NCBI GenBank assembly: GCA_963170055.1
Contig: CAUJGJ010000200.1
Coordinates: forward strand, 56,001-120,000
Direction: 5' to 3'
Length of the DNA: 64,000 bases
DNA from: Halisarca cf. caerulea
Taxonomy: Eukaryota; Porifera; Demospongiae; Chondrillida; Halisarcidae
This document shows, in pieces, positions 54,063-63,082 of the stretch. Numbering within the stretch: position 1 is the stretch's first letter; every line of letters starts with the position of its first letter. The notes under the pieces are model-generated. The model searched no databases. It worked only from the letters and a program-made list of their open reading frames with translations, and had not been told where the DNA came from. A program made the translations under genes and the position numbers.

Positions 54063-54991
54063 TTTCCGACGACTGGAGAATGCTTCCCGCAACCAAAGGA
54101 ACTCTTCCTGTTGTCAATTTTCAATTTCCCATGTCACCACATAGTTTTTTGCATGAAAGGGAACACTGCCTGAGGTGAAAATTTTAATTTCCCACGCAAC
54201 AGATTGCTCCCCACATCAAATGGAACACTTCCTTGGTGAAAATTTGATTTTCCCATTACTCCATATGGCTTACCACATCAAAGAAAACACTTCCTTGTTG
54301 AAAATTTCAAATTGCCACGACTCTAGATGGCTTCCCGCTTCAAAGGGAACACTTCCTTAAATGAAAATTTCAATTTACCACGGCTCCAGATGGTTTCCAA
54401 CATCAAAATGAACACTTCCTGTGGTGAAAATTTCTATTTCAAAGTACAGCTCGTTGCCATTTAAGTACAGCTCATTACTATACTGGTACAGCTGATTGCT
54501 GTACCAGTACAGCTCATTGCTATACCGTTACAATTATATGACTCTAAAAATGAATACTTCCTGTGGTTAAGTTTCCATTTCAAACGCCAAACATGGCTTT
54601 AAGCGTAAAAGGGAAAACTTCCCGTGGAAAAAATAACAATTTCCCACGACTCCACATGGTTGAATGCATCAAAGGGAACGCTTCCTGTGTTGAAAATTTT
54701 AAATAACTCAAAACTCCACATGGCTTCTTACATCAAAGGGAACACTTCCTGTTGTGAAAATTGAAATTTTTACCGAAAATATGGCAAATAGCATTAAAGG
54801 GAACACTTCTTGGGTTGAAAATTCAATTTCCCACGCCTCCACATAACTCTCAGGATCAAAAGGAAAACTAGCCTAACCGTGAAAATTTCCATTTCCCACA
54901 ACAACACATGGGGACCCGCATAAAAAAAAACTATCTGTAATGAAAATTTAAATTTCAAACTAAACAGTTTCCAGATTTCAGGCTTCCCCCA
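54063..54991. repeat. Diverged minisatellite of about 62 bp, left part
   Basis: Units share AAAGGGAACACTTCCTG, GTGAAAATTTCAATTTCCC and CCACATGGCTTCCCGCATC in that order, spaced about 61-62 bp apart, with heavy divergence. About 15 units are seen. The repeat is unrelated in sequence to the 104-bp satellite and begins right where the last satellite monomer breaks off. It is interrupted by a small GTACAGCT repeat near 54,443-54,530 and by the 1.0-kb element at 54,996. No coding potential is supported. Confidence 0.8.
54443..54530. repeat. Short tandem repeat of about 21 bp with an 11-bp hairpin
   Basis: Four units begin with GTACAGCTSRTTGC-like sequence. Within them TACTGGTACAG (54,481-54,491) is the exact reverse complement of CTGTACCAGTA (54,499-54,509), leaving a 7-nt loop. 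Confidence 0.75.
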
Positions 54992-56005
54992 TTAACCCTT
55001 AAACATTCCAATTCCCATTTTGAAATTTTGCGCGAACGTTCCAAAGCCACTTGAGTGGCTTTTGCGGTGTGAAAATAGGTTATTTTTGCCAACGGTTTTC
55101 TGCTGTTCTGTTGACTTGTAGGAAACTTCTAGCTTGTCCCGAATGTAGTTTGTAGCTAGTGAGATCTTCGTACAAGTCTTGGTGTTCCATTTTCTACGCA
55201 AAACTTCGTATTGGCCTCCAAACCTGTAAGTACTACGTACCTAAATTTGTAAACTTGTATATACATACGTCATCAATCGGCTGGTAATCATTTCGCTACA
55301 AAATTCAACGCAACTACACATTTAACACTGAAAATACATTGACAGAAATAAAAACGAAAAGTTGCAGCTAAAAGTCAAGGCATTGGTGAATGCGTCTCTT
55401 CTACTTCCTAGTCGACTGTCTAATCAACTTGCGTACTTTGACGCGTAAATCTCTTCAGTGCTTTAAGAGGACATTGAAAGAGCACACTGAAGCTGGCAAA
55501 GGAGATTATGTCCCAGTACAAATGCAAGAAACATAAAGGACAAATTTCCTCGGATGGCCCACCATCTGGACGATTCTACGAACGTCAAATCCCCCTGTAA
55601 AGCTTCCAAAACGATAATATGTCTTGTCTGAAGCTCAAAGAACGAGCGTGTGAGAATATCCTTTACCTGCAAGGAGGTAATCTCCACAATCTGGCGCTTC
55701 ACTGCTCTTCTCTATACTTTGCCGTAAAGAACAATCCGTATACTAGACTATAACTTCGCATAACTGCATATTCTAAGTAAAATAAAACGTATATGCATAG
55801 GAATAACTTGTATAACAGTAATCTTTACATAGAATGTTTCCGCTATAGTACAGAAAGCATTACTACCAAACTATAAGAAAATGTGCCAATCAATAGTAGA
55901 AACTAGGCATAAACTTTACATATAAAAAATAAACGAAGAAAATTGGAACTTTTGCAGTTTATGTGCGCGAGCCACTTAAGTGGCTTTGGAATGTTTAACG
56001 GTTAA
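54992..56005. mobile_element. Non-autonomous piggyBac-type element with TTAA target duplications
   Basis: TTAA occurs at 54,992-54,995 and 56,002-56,005. Inside them the ends are inverted repeats: CCCTTAAACATTCCAA on the left and, reading inward from the right, CCGTTAAACATTCCAA (one mismatch). Subterminal palindromes AGCCACTTGAGTGGCT (near 55,045) and AGCCACTTAAGTGGCT (near 55,972) lie toward the two ends. TTAA duplications and CCC/CCG tips are typical of the piggyBac superfamily. The interior (1,006 bp, AT-rich) has only short ORFs and no transposase I recognise, so it would depend on an autonomous relative. Outside the TTAA sites the 62-bp minisatellite unit continues across the insertion. 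Confidence 0.85.
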
Positions 56006-56301
56006 AGGGAACACATCATGAGATGAAAATTGCCATTTCCCATGAAATTACATGGCTTCCTGCACGAAAAGGAACACTTCCTGTTGTAAAAATAATTTAT
56101 CACGCTTCAAGATGGCTTCTCACATCAAAGGGATTACTTCTTGGTATGAAAATTTCAATTTCACATGCCTGCACATGGACTCCTGCATCAATGGATAAAC
56201 TTCTCATGAAAATTTTAACTTCCAACATGTCCACATGGTGTCTTACATCAAAGGGAACACTTCCTGTGGTGAATATTTCAATTTTCCAGGCCACCACACG
56301 C
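56006..56301. repeat. Diverged minisatellite of about 62 bp, right part
   Basis: About five more units of the same family (AAAGGGAACACTTCCTG, GAAAATTTCAATTT, CCACATGG) continue to the right of the piggyBac-type insertion. The last unit runs directly into CCCCCTAACGG, the start of the telomeric tract. Confidence 0.8.
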
Positions 56302-56388
56302 CCCCTAACGGTAACCCTAATGGTAACCCTAACCCTAACCCTAACCCTAACCCTAACCCCTAACCTAACCCTAGGGTTAGGGTTAGGG
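56302..56388. repeat. Interstitial telomeric repeat, CCCTAA tract turning into TTAGGG
   Basis: Roughly nine to ten CCCTAA-type units, some imperfect (CGGTAA, TGGTAA, CCCCTAA, CCTAA), run to about 56,371. They meet TTAGGGTTAGGG at the palindromic centre ACCCTAGGGT (56,372/56,373). Further degenerate TTAGGG-like words lie near 56,433 and 56,452. The order C-rich then G-rich is opposite to that left by end-to-end chromosome fusion. TTAGGG is the usual telomere unit in many animals. Confidence 0.9.
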
Positions 56389-56753
56389 CGGATATTGCAG
56401 TAGATGACAACATTATACCCGGCAAATGTGCCTAGGGTTATATTGTGTTTTAGGGGTAGGGTCAGATTTTCTGTACACCACATACACATGTACACACACA
56501 AGCACACACACTTCACTTATACATTACAAACATGTCCATTGACCACACCCCCTCTTATGCACTATCAAGTATAATATCCATGTCAACAGGAGGGACATGT
56601 GGCCCCTGAGCATTGTCAAAACCCACACTTGGCTCAAATGACTCCCACATCCCATAGATTCAACTCAGAAGCAATGCCAAACCCAGACACACAACATTGT
56701 AAAATTCACTCACTTAGGATGATGTATGGTGGTGAGCTTTTCAGGTCTTTGAG
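56389..56753. other. Spacer upstream of the SNase-SET gene
   Basis: No gene is recognised. The stretch has CA-rich sequence near 56,480-56,515 and TTTTCAG at about 56,737-56,743, which could be a 3' splice site just before the first ATG. If so, an upstream 5' exon exists and the ORF start would lie in a second exon. No clear TATA box is seen. Confidence 0.5.
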
Positions 56754-59513
56754 ATGACAAAAACACCCTGGCAAAGTAACAAATTTAAATTGGGACTAAT
56801 CATGACAACAGTAAATAGCCCTAGTGCATGTGACTGGAAGTGTGACCACATGGTAGAACCAGCAGTAATGGCGGTGAAGACCAAGGATTGTATTTTAAAC
56901 TCTTTGGAGAGAATTCGTGAACTTGTGTGTGTTGTGGAGGAGGAAGGACCCCTACAACACCTGCTGTCCACCCTCCAGGAGGCTGTAGCCTACCTGGTTG
57001 GTGGACAGCCAGTGAGTGATTCGAGTGTGTGGGTTGACAGTGGGAATGTGAGGGCGAGGGACGAGAGCATGGACGTGAGTATAGAGGGGAATGTGAGGAA
57101 TGAGAGTGAACATATGAATGTGGAGTTGAGGGCGGGGGAAGAGAGTGTGAGGGAGAGTGTGGATGAGAGTCTGAGGGCGGGGGGAGAGAGTGTGAGTGAG
57201 GATGTGGATGAGAGGACGGAGGAAGAGAGTGTGAGGGAGAGTGTGGATGAGAGTCTGAGGGCGGGGGGAGAGAGTGTGAGTGAGGGTGTGGATGAGAGGG
57301 CGGAGGAAGAGAGTGTGAGTGAGGGTGTGGATGAGAGGGCGGAGGAAGAGAGTGTGAGTGAGGGTGTGGATGAGAGGGCGGAGGAAGAGAGTGTGAGTGA
57401 GGGTGTGGATGAGAGTGTGAGTGAGGGTGTGGATGAGAGGGCGGAGGAAGAGAGTGTGAGGGCGTGGGAAGAGAGTGTGAGTGAGGGAAGAAGCAAACGT
57501 TACTATGTAGAAAACTATAGATTCGCATACACACATATACCAGGCGTTCCCACCAGCCTCCCCAACACCAGAGATTTCCTCAGGCTGATCAATGCCGCTG
57601 CTGGCAACAGCATTGATCAGCAAGCCTCCCTCTTGGCTCTGGTGTGTGGGGAGGACCACAGCTTCACACACTCGCTGGACGAGTGTGTGAAGCTGCTCTT
57701 AGACCATAATTCTCCCCTCCCTACCACACCCCCCCTACCCTTAGTCCTCGATATTTTTTCCTCCCTCCACCAGCTTGCTGTCAGGGCCCACTATGTTCTG
57801 GGCAGGCTCGTCAGGGAAACTTGCGAGTCAACATCAGAGAATGTCTTCTCCGTCATTGCCACTCTGTGCAATGATGGAGAAGACATGAAGCTCAGACATT
57901 ACCGGGGCCTGTTACAGGGCTGCTCCTGTCACAAGTGTCGACAGGAGCTGACGTGGCTGGATGCCCCCACAGGCAGCCAGCCAGGGCCCTGTACATATGT
58001 GGCTGCTGCCATGGCCCTGACAGTGAGCAATTTTACAAATTTAACCCCCACCTTTTTTAGACAGGTATGTAAATTTTATGAAAAGTCCTCCCCCCTATCG
58101 CACGAATATTTTTTTAAATCACGACAGTCCCCCGCACGTGTCAGACAAGCTCTGCCTTGTCTGACATCCCTCACCATCCCGCCAACCCAACCACTACCCA
58201 ATCCCCTGAGGCTACTCAGGGGGGCAGTCTTCCCACTGTCTGTGGAGGCAATCCACTATGTGGACGGCGATGGGGGCAACCTTCTTGCTGAGGCAGTGTC
58301 AGGGCTCCTGGAGTATCTCGCCCCCATTTCCAACATTGAGATACTCCAGCTTACCAACGGTCAACACCTGGTTGGCTTTCGTGAGGAGTCGCATGACGCC
58401 ATTGAGCTGACCCACACATTTACATGTGGATCAGCCAATGTGCGAGGACTGCGAAAGCAGGAGCTGGGTGTTACAGCCCTGAGACGTGCCAGGCACAACA
58501 TTGCCACCAGCAAGAAGGCCCTCCTGTCTACTAGTGGCTCCGTGGACAGCTATGGTCGACTGCTAGTAACTGTCCACCTTGTGCGGAGTGGTGTGAGTAC
58601 TACCAACGGAGAGGACCTCGTACAGCAAGGCCTCTCCGTTCCCTTTGGGGAGGCCCCCTCCAGCATCAAGGAGGCCCAGCGTGTGGCCATGGAGGAGAGG
58701 AGAGGCCTCTACAGCCTCAGTGCAGACATGTCTGCACTAGATCTCCATCCGTCGGAGGTTAGACGGCAGCTCCTCTCCTCCACTGAGGTACGCATCACCA
58801 TCGGTAGTGACATCTGCCGAATCACAAGTCAAGCTGGAGGAAGCAACGAAGGCCACTTGATGATTCGGAAGAGCACTATCGAAGGTGCGGGGCTGGGTCT
58901 CTTTGTGCATGGGGCCCAATCCAATTTGTACATACCAGATGATAAATTTTTAACTTACTATTCCCTCCGTCCCCTTCCCAGAGGTCACCCCCCCTCCAAC
59001 CCTGATTATGAATTGGCTGTAAATAGTTTTGTTTTTGGTGCCGATCACTATGACGGCACCAACTTGGGGAGGTACGCCAACCAAGGGGGCTTGGACGAGG
59101 CGATGAGAGAGCTGGCCTCTCAGAGCACATTGGTCAACTACACCCAGCCGGACTGGAAGGTAGTTGACCAAGTTGCAGAGCGTCACTGCAATGCTAGGTT
59201 CTATCGTCAAGGCCAGTCCCTTTGTGTTGGTACCTCCGGAACAATACATCTATCCCCAACAACCCCCAAAGAGTTACTTGTAAATTATGGAATTCCAAAT
59301 TATTGGCTTCCCTACCTTGCTAGCAAGGCAAATACCCTTCCTCCCCAGAGCCCCCACTTAAAATTCCTACTATGGGCCCTTAGTAATTCGAATTGCAATT
59401 GGCCCGACACCCTAAAGAGCACATTAACCACCTTATTAAGTATTGCCCCTCAACCAAATGCACAATCCCCATGGCCACACCTTACAGACACTCCCAGAGG
59501 ACGTAGGCATTGA
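56754..59513 (+). CDS. Putative SNase-like plus SET-domain protein, 919 aa, single open exon
   Basis: Residues about 88-245 are acidic 13-residue repeats (consensus ERAEEESVSEGVD). A middle part (250-490) of unknown nature contains GCSCHKC. Residues about 520-660 resemble a staphylococcal nuclease fold. F542-R543 is followed by D548 and E551 at the spacing of the nuclease R35, D40 and E43. DSYGRLL (R602) matches the R87 motif, and EDLVQQGLS and RVAMEERRGLYS match the C-terminal helices. An acidic residue (E529) sits at the D21 spacing. Residues about 700-851 look like a SET domain: EGAGLGLF (710-717), NLGRYANQ (770-777), NARF (813-816) and ELLVNYG..YW (840-851) with the usual Tyr. A methyltransferase role is inferred. 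Met39 has a stronger initiation context than Met1. GTATGT inside the ORF near 58,066 could be a splice donor, but the frame stays open. The SET call is firmer than the SNase call; the fusion is unfamiliar to me. Confidence 0.8.
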   Translation: MTKTPWQSNKFKLGLIMTTVNSPSACDWKCDHMVEPAVMAVKTKDCILNSLERIRELVCVVEEEGPLQHLLSTLQEAVAYLVGGQPVSDSSVWVDSGNVRARDESMDVSIEGNVRNESEHMNVELRAGEESVRESVDESLRAGGESVSEDVDERTEEESVRESVDESLRAGGESVSEGVDERAEEESVSEGVDERAEEESVSEGVDERAEEESVSEGVDESVSEGVDERAEEESVRAWEESVSEGRSKRYYVENYRFAYTHIPGVPTSLPNTRDFLRLINAAAGNSIDQQASLLALVCGEDHSFTHSLDECVKLLLDHNSPLPTTPPLPLVLDIFSSLHQLAVRAHYVLGRLVRETCESTSENVFSVIATLCNDGEDMKLRHYRGLLQGCSCHKCRQELTWLDAPTGSQPGPCTYVAAAMALTVSNFTNLTPTFFRQVCKFYEKSSPLSHEYFFKSRQSPARVRQALPCLTSLTIPPTQPLPNPLRLLRGAVFPLSVEAIHYVDGDGGNLLAEAVSGLLEYLAPISNIEILQLTNGQHLVGFREESHDAIELTHTFTCGSANVRGLRKQELGVTALRRARHNIATSKKALLSTSGSVDSYGRLLVTVHLVRSGVSTTNGEDLVQQGLSVPFGEAPSSIKEAQRVAMEERRGLYSLSADMSALDLHPSEVRRQLLSSTEVRITIGSDICRITSQAGGSNEGHLMIRKSTIEGAGLGLFVHGAQSNLYIPDDKFLTYYSLRPLPRGHPPSNPDYELAVNSFVFGADHYDGTNLGRYANQGGLDEAMRELASQSTLVNYTQPDWKVVDQVAERHCNARFYRQGQSLCVGTSGTIHLSPTTPKELLVNYGIPNYWLPYLASKANTLPPQSPHLKFLLWALSNSNCNWPDTLKSTLTTLLSIAPQPNAQSPWPHLTDTPRGRRH
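57130..57486 (+). repeat. Coding minisatellite, 39-bp unit
   Basis: Units with GAGGAAGAGAGTGTGAGTGA and GGTGTGGATGAGAG recur every 39 bp (13 codons), with shortened and fused units near 57,415-57,450. The length is a multiple of three, so copy-number change keeps the SNase-SET reading frame. The strong purine bias leaves the opposite strand open in several frames, which produces long spurious His/Pro/Ser/Leu-rich antisense ORFs. Confidence 0.85.
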
Positions 59514-59640
59514 AATCCATCTCATTCCATTGCAGATATGTATAAAAAAGAAACAAAGTACCCTCCCCCACCTACGGAATAACAGAGAATACACCCTACC
59601 TTTTACTATGCTATACAGTACTAAAATGGAAACAAGACAG
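59514..59640. other. 3' flank of the SNase-SET gene
   Basis: The sequence is AT-rich. No AATAAA signal is obvious. The LINE-like homology begins shortly after, so the gene's 3' untranslated region may run into retrotransposon sequence. Confidence 0.4.
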
Positions 59641-59750
59641 TCCTGTTGACCCAACCACAATCTATCATTGATCACTCAAACACTTTGATCATGCAGCCTT
59701 TAGGCGGGACCTCGACTCAGCCCCCCGGGGAATTCTTGATCTATTCGAAG

Positions 59751-61586
59751 ACACTTCGGACAAACCTGAAGCCTTCAACCTGCTCCTACTTGACATTATC
59801 AATCACCACACCTCATTAACTAAAGTACGTAGTAATTAAGACACATATGACTCCGTGGATTACACCACAACTGAAAAAAAAACAATGACATATCGGAATC
59901 GTCTACACCGAAAATTTTTGAAATCCCGTTCTGAAACCGATCGCCTTGTATTTTGCCAATTTCCAAACCAAGTGGTACACCAACAGAGACTAGCCAAAGA
60001 GCAATATGTGACCAGCCTCATCATGAAGAGAGCCACTCCATCCTCAATTTGGTCAGCCGTAAAATTGTGCGGGAATAACGGAAGCAAGTACTCTTTTACA
60101 TTGAATGCAAACCAAAGACACTTCGGACAAACCTGAAGCCTTCAACCTGCTCCTACTTGACATTATCAATCACCACACCTCGTTAACTAAAGTACGTAGT
60201 AATTAAGACACATACGACTCCGTGGATTACACCACAACTGAAAAAAAAACAAGGACATATCGGAATCGCCTACACCGAAAATTTTTGAAATCCCGTTCTG
60301 AAACCGATCGCCTTGTATTTGCCAATTTCCAAACCAAGTGGTACACCAACAGAGACTAGCCAAAGAGCAATATGTGACCAGCCTCATCATGAAGAGAGCC
60401 ACTCCATCCTCAATTTGGTCAGCCGTAAAATTGTGCGGGAATAACGGAAGCAAGTACTCTTTTACATTGAATGCAAACCAAAGACACTTCGGACAAACCT
60501 GAAGCCTTCAACCTGCTCCTACTTGACATTATCAATCACCACACCTCGTTAACTAAAGTACGTACGTAGTAATTAAGACACATACGACTCCGTGGATTAC
60601 ACCACAACTGAAAAAAAAACAAGGACATATCGGAATCGTCTACACCGAAAATTTTTGAAATCCCGTTCTGAAACCGATCGCCTTGTATTTGTCAATTTCC
60701 AAACCAAGTGGTACACCAACAGAGACTAGCCAAAGAGCAATATGTGACCAGCCTCATCATGAAGAGAGCCACTCCATCCTCAATTTGGTCAGCCGTAAAA
60801 TTGTGCGGGAATAACGGAAGCAAGTACTCTTTTACATTGAATGCAAACCAAAGACACTTCGGACAAACCTGAAGCCTTCAACCTGCTCCTACTTGACATT
60901 ATCAATCACCACACCTCGTTAACTAAAGTACGTACGTAGTAATTAAGACACATACGACTCCGTGGATTACACCACAACTGAAAAAAAAACAAGGACATAT
61001 CGGAATTGTCTATACCGAAAATTTTTGAAATCCCGTTCTGAAACCGATCGCCTTGTATTTTGCCAATTTCCAAACCAAGTGGTACACCAACAGAGACTAG
61101 CCAAAGAGCAATATGTGACCAGCCTCATCATGAAGAGAGCCACTCCACCCTCAATTTGGCCAGCCGTAAAATTGTGCGGGAATAACGGAAGCAAGTACTC
61201 TTTTACATTGAATGCAAACCAAAGACACTTCGGACAAACCTGAAGCCTTCAACCTACTCCTACTTGACATTATCAATCACCACACCTCGTTAACTCAAGT
61301 ACGTAGTAATTAAGACACATACGACTCCGTGGATTACACCACAACTGAAAAAAAAACAAGGACATATCGGAATCGTCTACACCGAAAATTTTTGAAATCC
61401 CGTTCTGAAACCGATCGCCTTGTATTTGCCAATTTCCAAACCAAGTGGTACACCAACAGAGACTAGCCAAAGAGCAATATGTGACCAGCCTCATCATGAA
61501 GAGAGCCACTCCACCCTCAATTTGGCCAGCCGTAAAATTGTACAGGAATAACGGAAGCAAGTACCCTTTTACATTGAATGAACTCA
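59751..61586 (+). repeat. Five tandem units (364-371 bp) of the LINE linker segment
   Basis: AAGACACTTCGGACAAACC recurs at 59,751, 60,115, 60,481, 60,851 and 61,222, giving periods of 364-371 bp. Units are nearly identical. They differ by ACGTACGTAG versus ACGTAG and by a T-run (GTATTTTGCC in units 1 and 4, GTATTTGCC or GTATTTGTC in 2, 3 and 5). The nine-A frameshift is common to all, so amplification followed inactivation of the LINE. Short ORFs inside units are fragments of the old LINE frame. Confidence 0.9.
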
Positions 61587-61895
61587 TACTTCACTACCGT
61601 CGCCTCAATTGCATCAGATATCGTTACTCCTACAGCATCAAGCACGACCTTTGCCACTCCCCCACCTGTTAACTATTGTGAGCTACCTCTAATCTCAACC
61701 TCAACTTGTGAATCCCTGAATGTATGCTCATCCATCAACAAAGATCACACCCACCTCCACTGAACATTACATTTAATGATTGTTGCATTGAGCAGGTTAG
61801 TATATTCAAACTACTGGGAGTTATCATCGATGAACATTTACGCTGGAGTCCTAGAATGTTTACAGAACTATGCAGCCGCATCATTCTCAGGAGAT

Positions 61896-62195
61896 CTAGG
61901 ACGTCATCTGCCTCTGAAGCCCTTCATATTATAAATTGGAAACCACTCCCAAATCAAAGGGAGGAAAAAATTGTCAAATTATGCAAACAATTGATTCAAC
62001 CAAACTCAGCAGAAACTCCCTCTTATCTAAGACTACTAGCAGAGCCTAGGACGTCATCTGCCTCTGAAGCCCTTCATATTATAAATTGGAAACCACTCCC
62101 AAATCAAAGGGAGGAAAAAATTGTCAAATTATGCAAACAATTGATTCAACCAAACTCAGCAGGAACTCCCTCTTATCTAAGACTACTAGCAGAGC
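61896..62195 (+). repeat. 150-bp in-frame tandem duplication in the LINE C-terminal part
   Basis: CTAGGACGTCATCTGCC starts at 61,896 and again at 62,046. Each 150-bp unit encodes the same 50 residues (RTSSASEALHIINWKPLP onward) with one visible change (AETPS versus AGTPS). The high identity implies a recent duplication. Confidence 0.9.
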
Positions 62196-62329
62196 CTATT
62201 GCATCAACCCACTCCTATGCCACACGCAGTGCTACTCGAGGCCACCTGACAACACGGGCTATTAGATCCAAGTACAGAAAGAAGGCATTCAGCTATCGAA
62301 TGGCAAAAGCCTGGAATGCAACTATGTAA

Positions 62330-62790
62330 CTTGACAATTATTAAATAGTATGTATATGTTACTGTATTATATGTTTATATGTGTGCGTTGTATGCCGGTG
62401 TGTACTACATGCATGTATACTCTAAAATGTACCATGTGTGATATAACTTTCTTCCACAAGTCACTGATCAGATTCTTATTTATTGTAATATGGCCTCACA
62501 TAACATACACCTTGATTTCTCATGCTACATCATCCACTCTATTATGCACTTCAATTTTAAATTATTGATCGTAGTTATTATTGTGTTTGTTAAAATTGCT
62601 CATGCATGCCTTTTCCACTTCCAATTTAAATTTTGCATCTGTGTTTGTGTTCTTTGCTGGAATCCCTGCAAAGTAGCCCTTATACCCACTACCCTCACAT
62701 TCCTATTTGTACGTAAGTAGCATTTGATCATCCGCTGAACAATCTCAGAATGTTACGTACGTGCAGATTGACCATGCTAAGTACATACTA
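62330..62790. other. AT-rich stretch after the LINE remnant, no gene recognised
   Basis: It follows the stop codon of the LINE C-terminal frame and may include the element's 3' untranslated region. It is rich in TATGT and TGTGT words. No conserved protein or RNA is visible. Confidence 0.5.
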
Positions 62791-62812
62791 CCCCCCCCCC
62801 CCACACACACAC
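62791..62812. repeat. C12 homopolymer followed by a short CA run
   Basis: Twelve consecutive C (62,791-62,802) are followed by ACACACACAC. It is a simple-sequence tract. Confidence 0.9.
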
Positions 62813-62823
62813 AAGAATCAAGT

Positions 62824-63082
62824 AAGTAAGGTAAAGGGGGTAATTTGGAACACGATGGTAATTTGGGACAGGGCCAGTAACTTTTGTTGTGGTTAAGTCA
62901 CCCAACCATCTTTGCTACTGCCAAACTCCCCCTCCATGGAGATAATACGGACTGATAATGATAATGATTATAAGGATAAGGATTATAAGGATAATGATTG
63001 ATGTAGCTTATGGTTGGCACGGCTTTTGGCCTGACTGTTCCAAATTACCTGCCGTTCCAAATTACCCCCCTTTACCTTACTT
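62824..63082. mobile_element. Short inverted-repeat element (MITE-like), 259 bp
   Basis: The left end AAGTAAGGTAAAGGGGG plus TAATTTGGAAC, read to about 62,871, matches the reverse complement of 63,035-63,082. There is one indel in the G run (five versus six) and a few substitutions in a spacer. Each terminal repeat holds two copies of GGTAATTTGG. The middle has GATAATGATTATAAGGATAA-like repeats. No ORF or convincing target duplication is seen, so the superfamily is unassigned. Confidence 0.75.

Larger units (their letters stand above)
59641..62329 (+). pseudogene. Degraded LINE (CR1/Jockey-like) retrotransposon remnant
   Basis: The left part translates to FDHAAFRRDLDSAP, AFNLLLLDIINHHTSLTKVR and, one frame away, PWITPQLKK then RNRLHRKFLKSRSETD and NQVVHQQRLAKEQY. 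This is the linker between the endonuclease and reverse transcriptase of non-LTR elements. LNSYFTTVASIAS follows near 61,580. The RT core, with its catalytic Asp motif, is missing. The sequence jumps near 61,720-61,790 to the end of the RT domain (VSIFKLLGVIIDEHLRWS), then NWKPLPNQR and FSYRMAKAWNATM, typical of the C-terminal region. A nine-A run shifts the frame in all repeated units. It is non-functional. The C-terminal 201-codon ORF (61,724-62,329) is part of this remnant, not a separate gene. Confidence 0.8.

Noticed and set aside
3707..54173. Many 60-90 codon ORFs on both strands in the satellite, with recurrent peptides such as CVVLVPNIGIST
   Set aside because: They repeat with the 104-bp monomer, occur on both strands at the same place, and stop or shift because 104 is not a multiple of three. 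They are by-products of the repeat.
55463..55702. 79-codon minus-strand ORF inside the piggyBac-type element
   Set aside because: No transposase motif is recognisable and the element is too short to encode one; treated as chance.
56302..56388. Telomere-telomere fusion scar
   Set aside because: The C-rich strand comes first; a head-to-head fusion would read TTAGGG then CCCTAA.
56023..56516. ORFs of 126 and 138 codons over the minisatellite and telomeric tract
   Set aside because: Their sequence is the translation of 62-bp units and CCCTAA repeats (TLTLTLTL, VRVRVRV).
56821..57671. Long antisense ORFs (168-239 codons) rich in His, Pro, Ser and Leu
   Set aside because: They lie opposite the purine-rich 39-bp coding repeat, which has no stop codons in several antisense frames. 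No domain is visible.
58060..58075. Splice donor CAG/GTATGT inside the SNase-SET ORF
   Set aside because: The frame stays open across it and the protein motifs continue on the far side, so an intron is not needed. Kept only as a caution.
59855..61243. Four to five separate small genes of about 75-93 codons on either strand
   Set aside because: They are the repeated LINE linker segment and its antisense. The plus-strand ORFs begin at GTG in a shifted frame.
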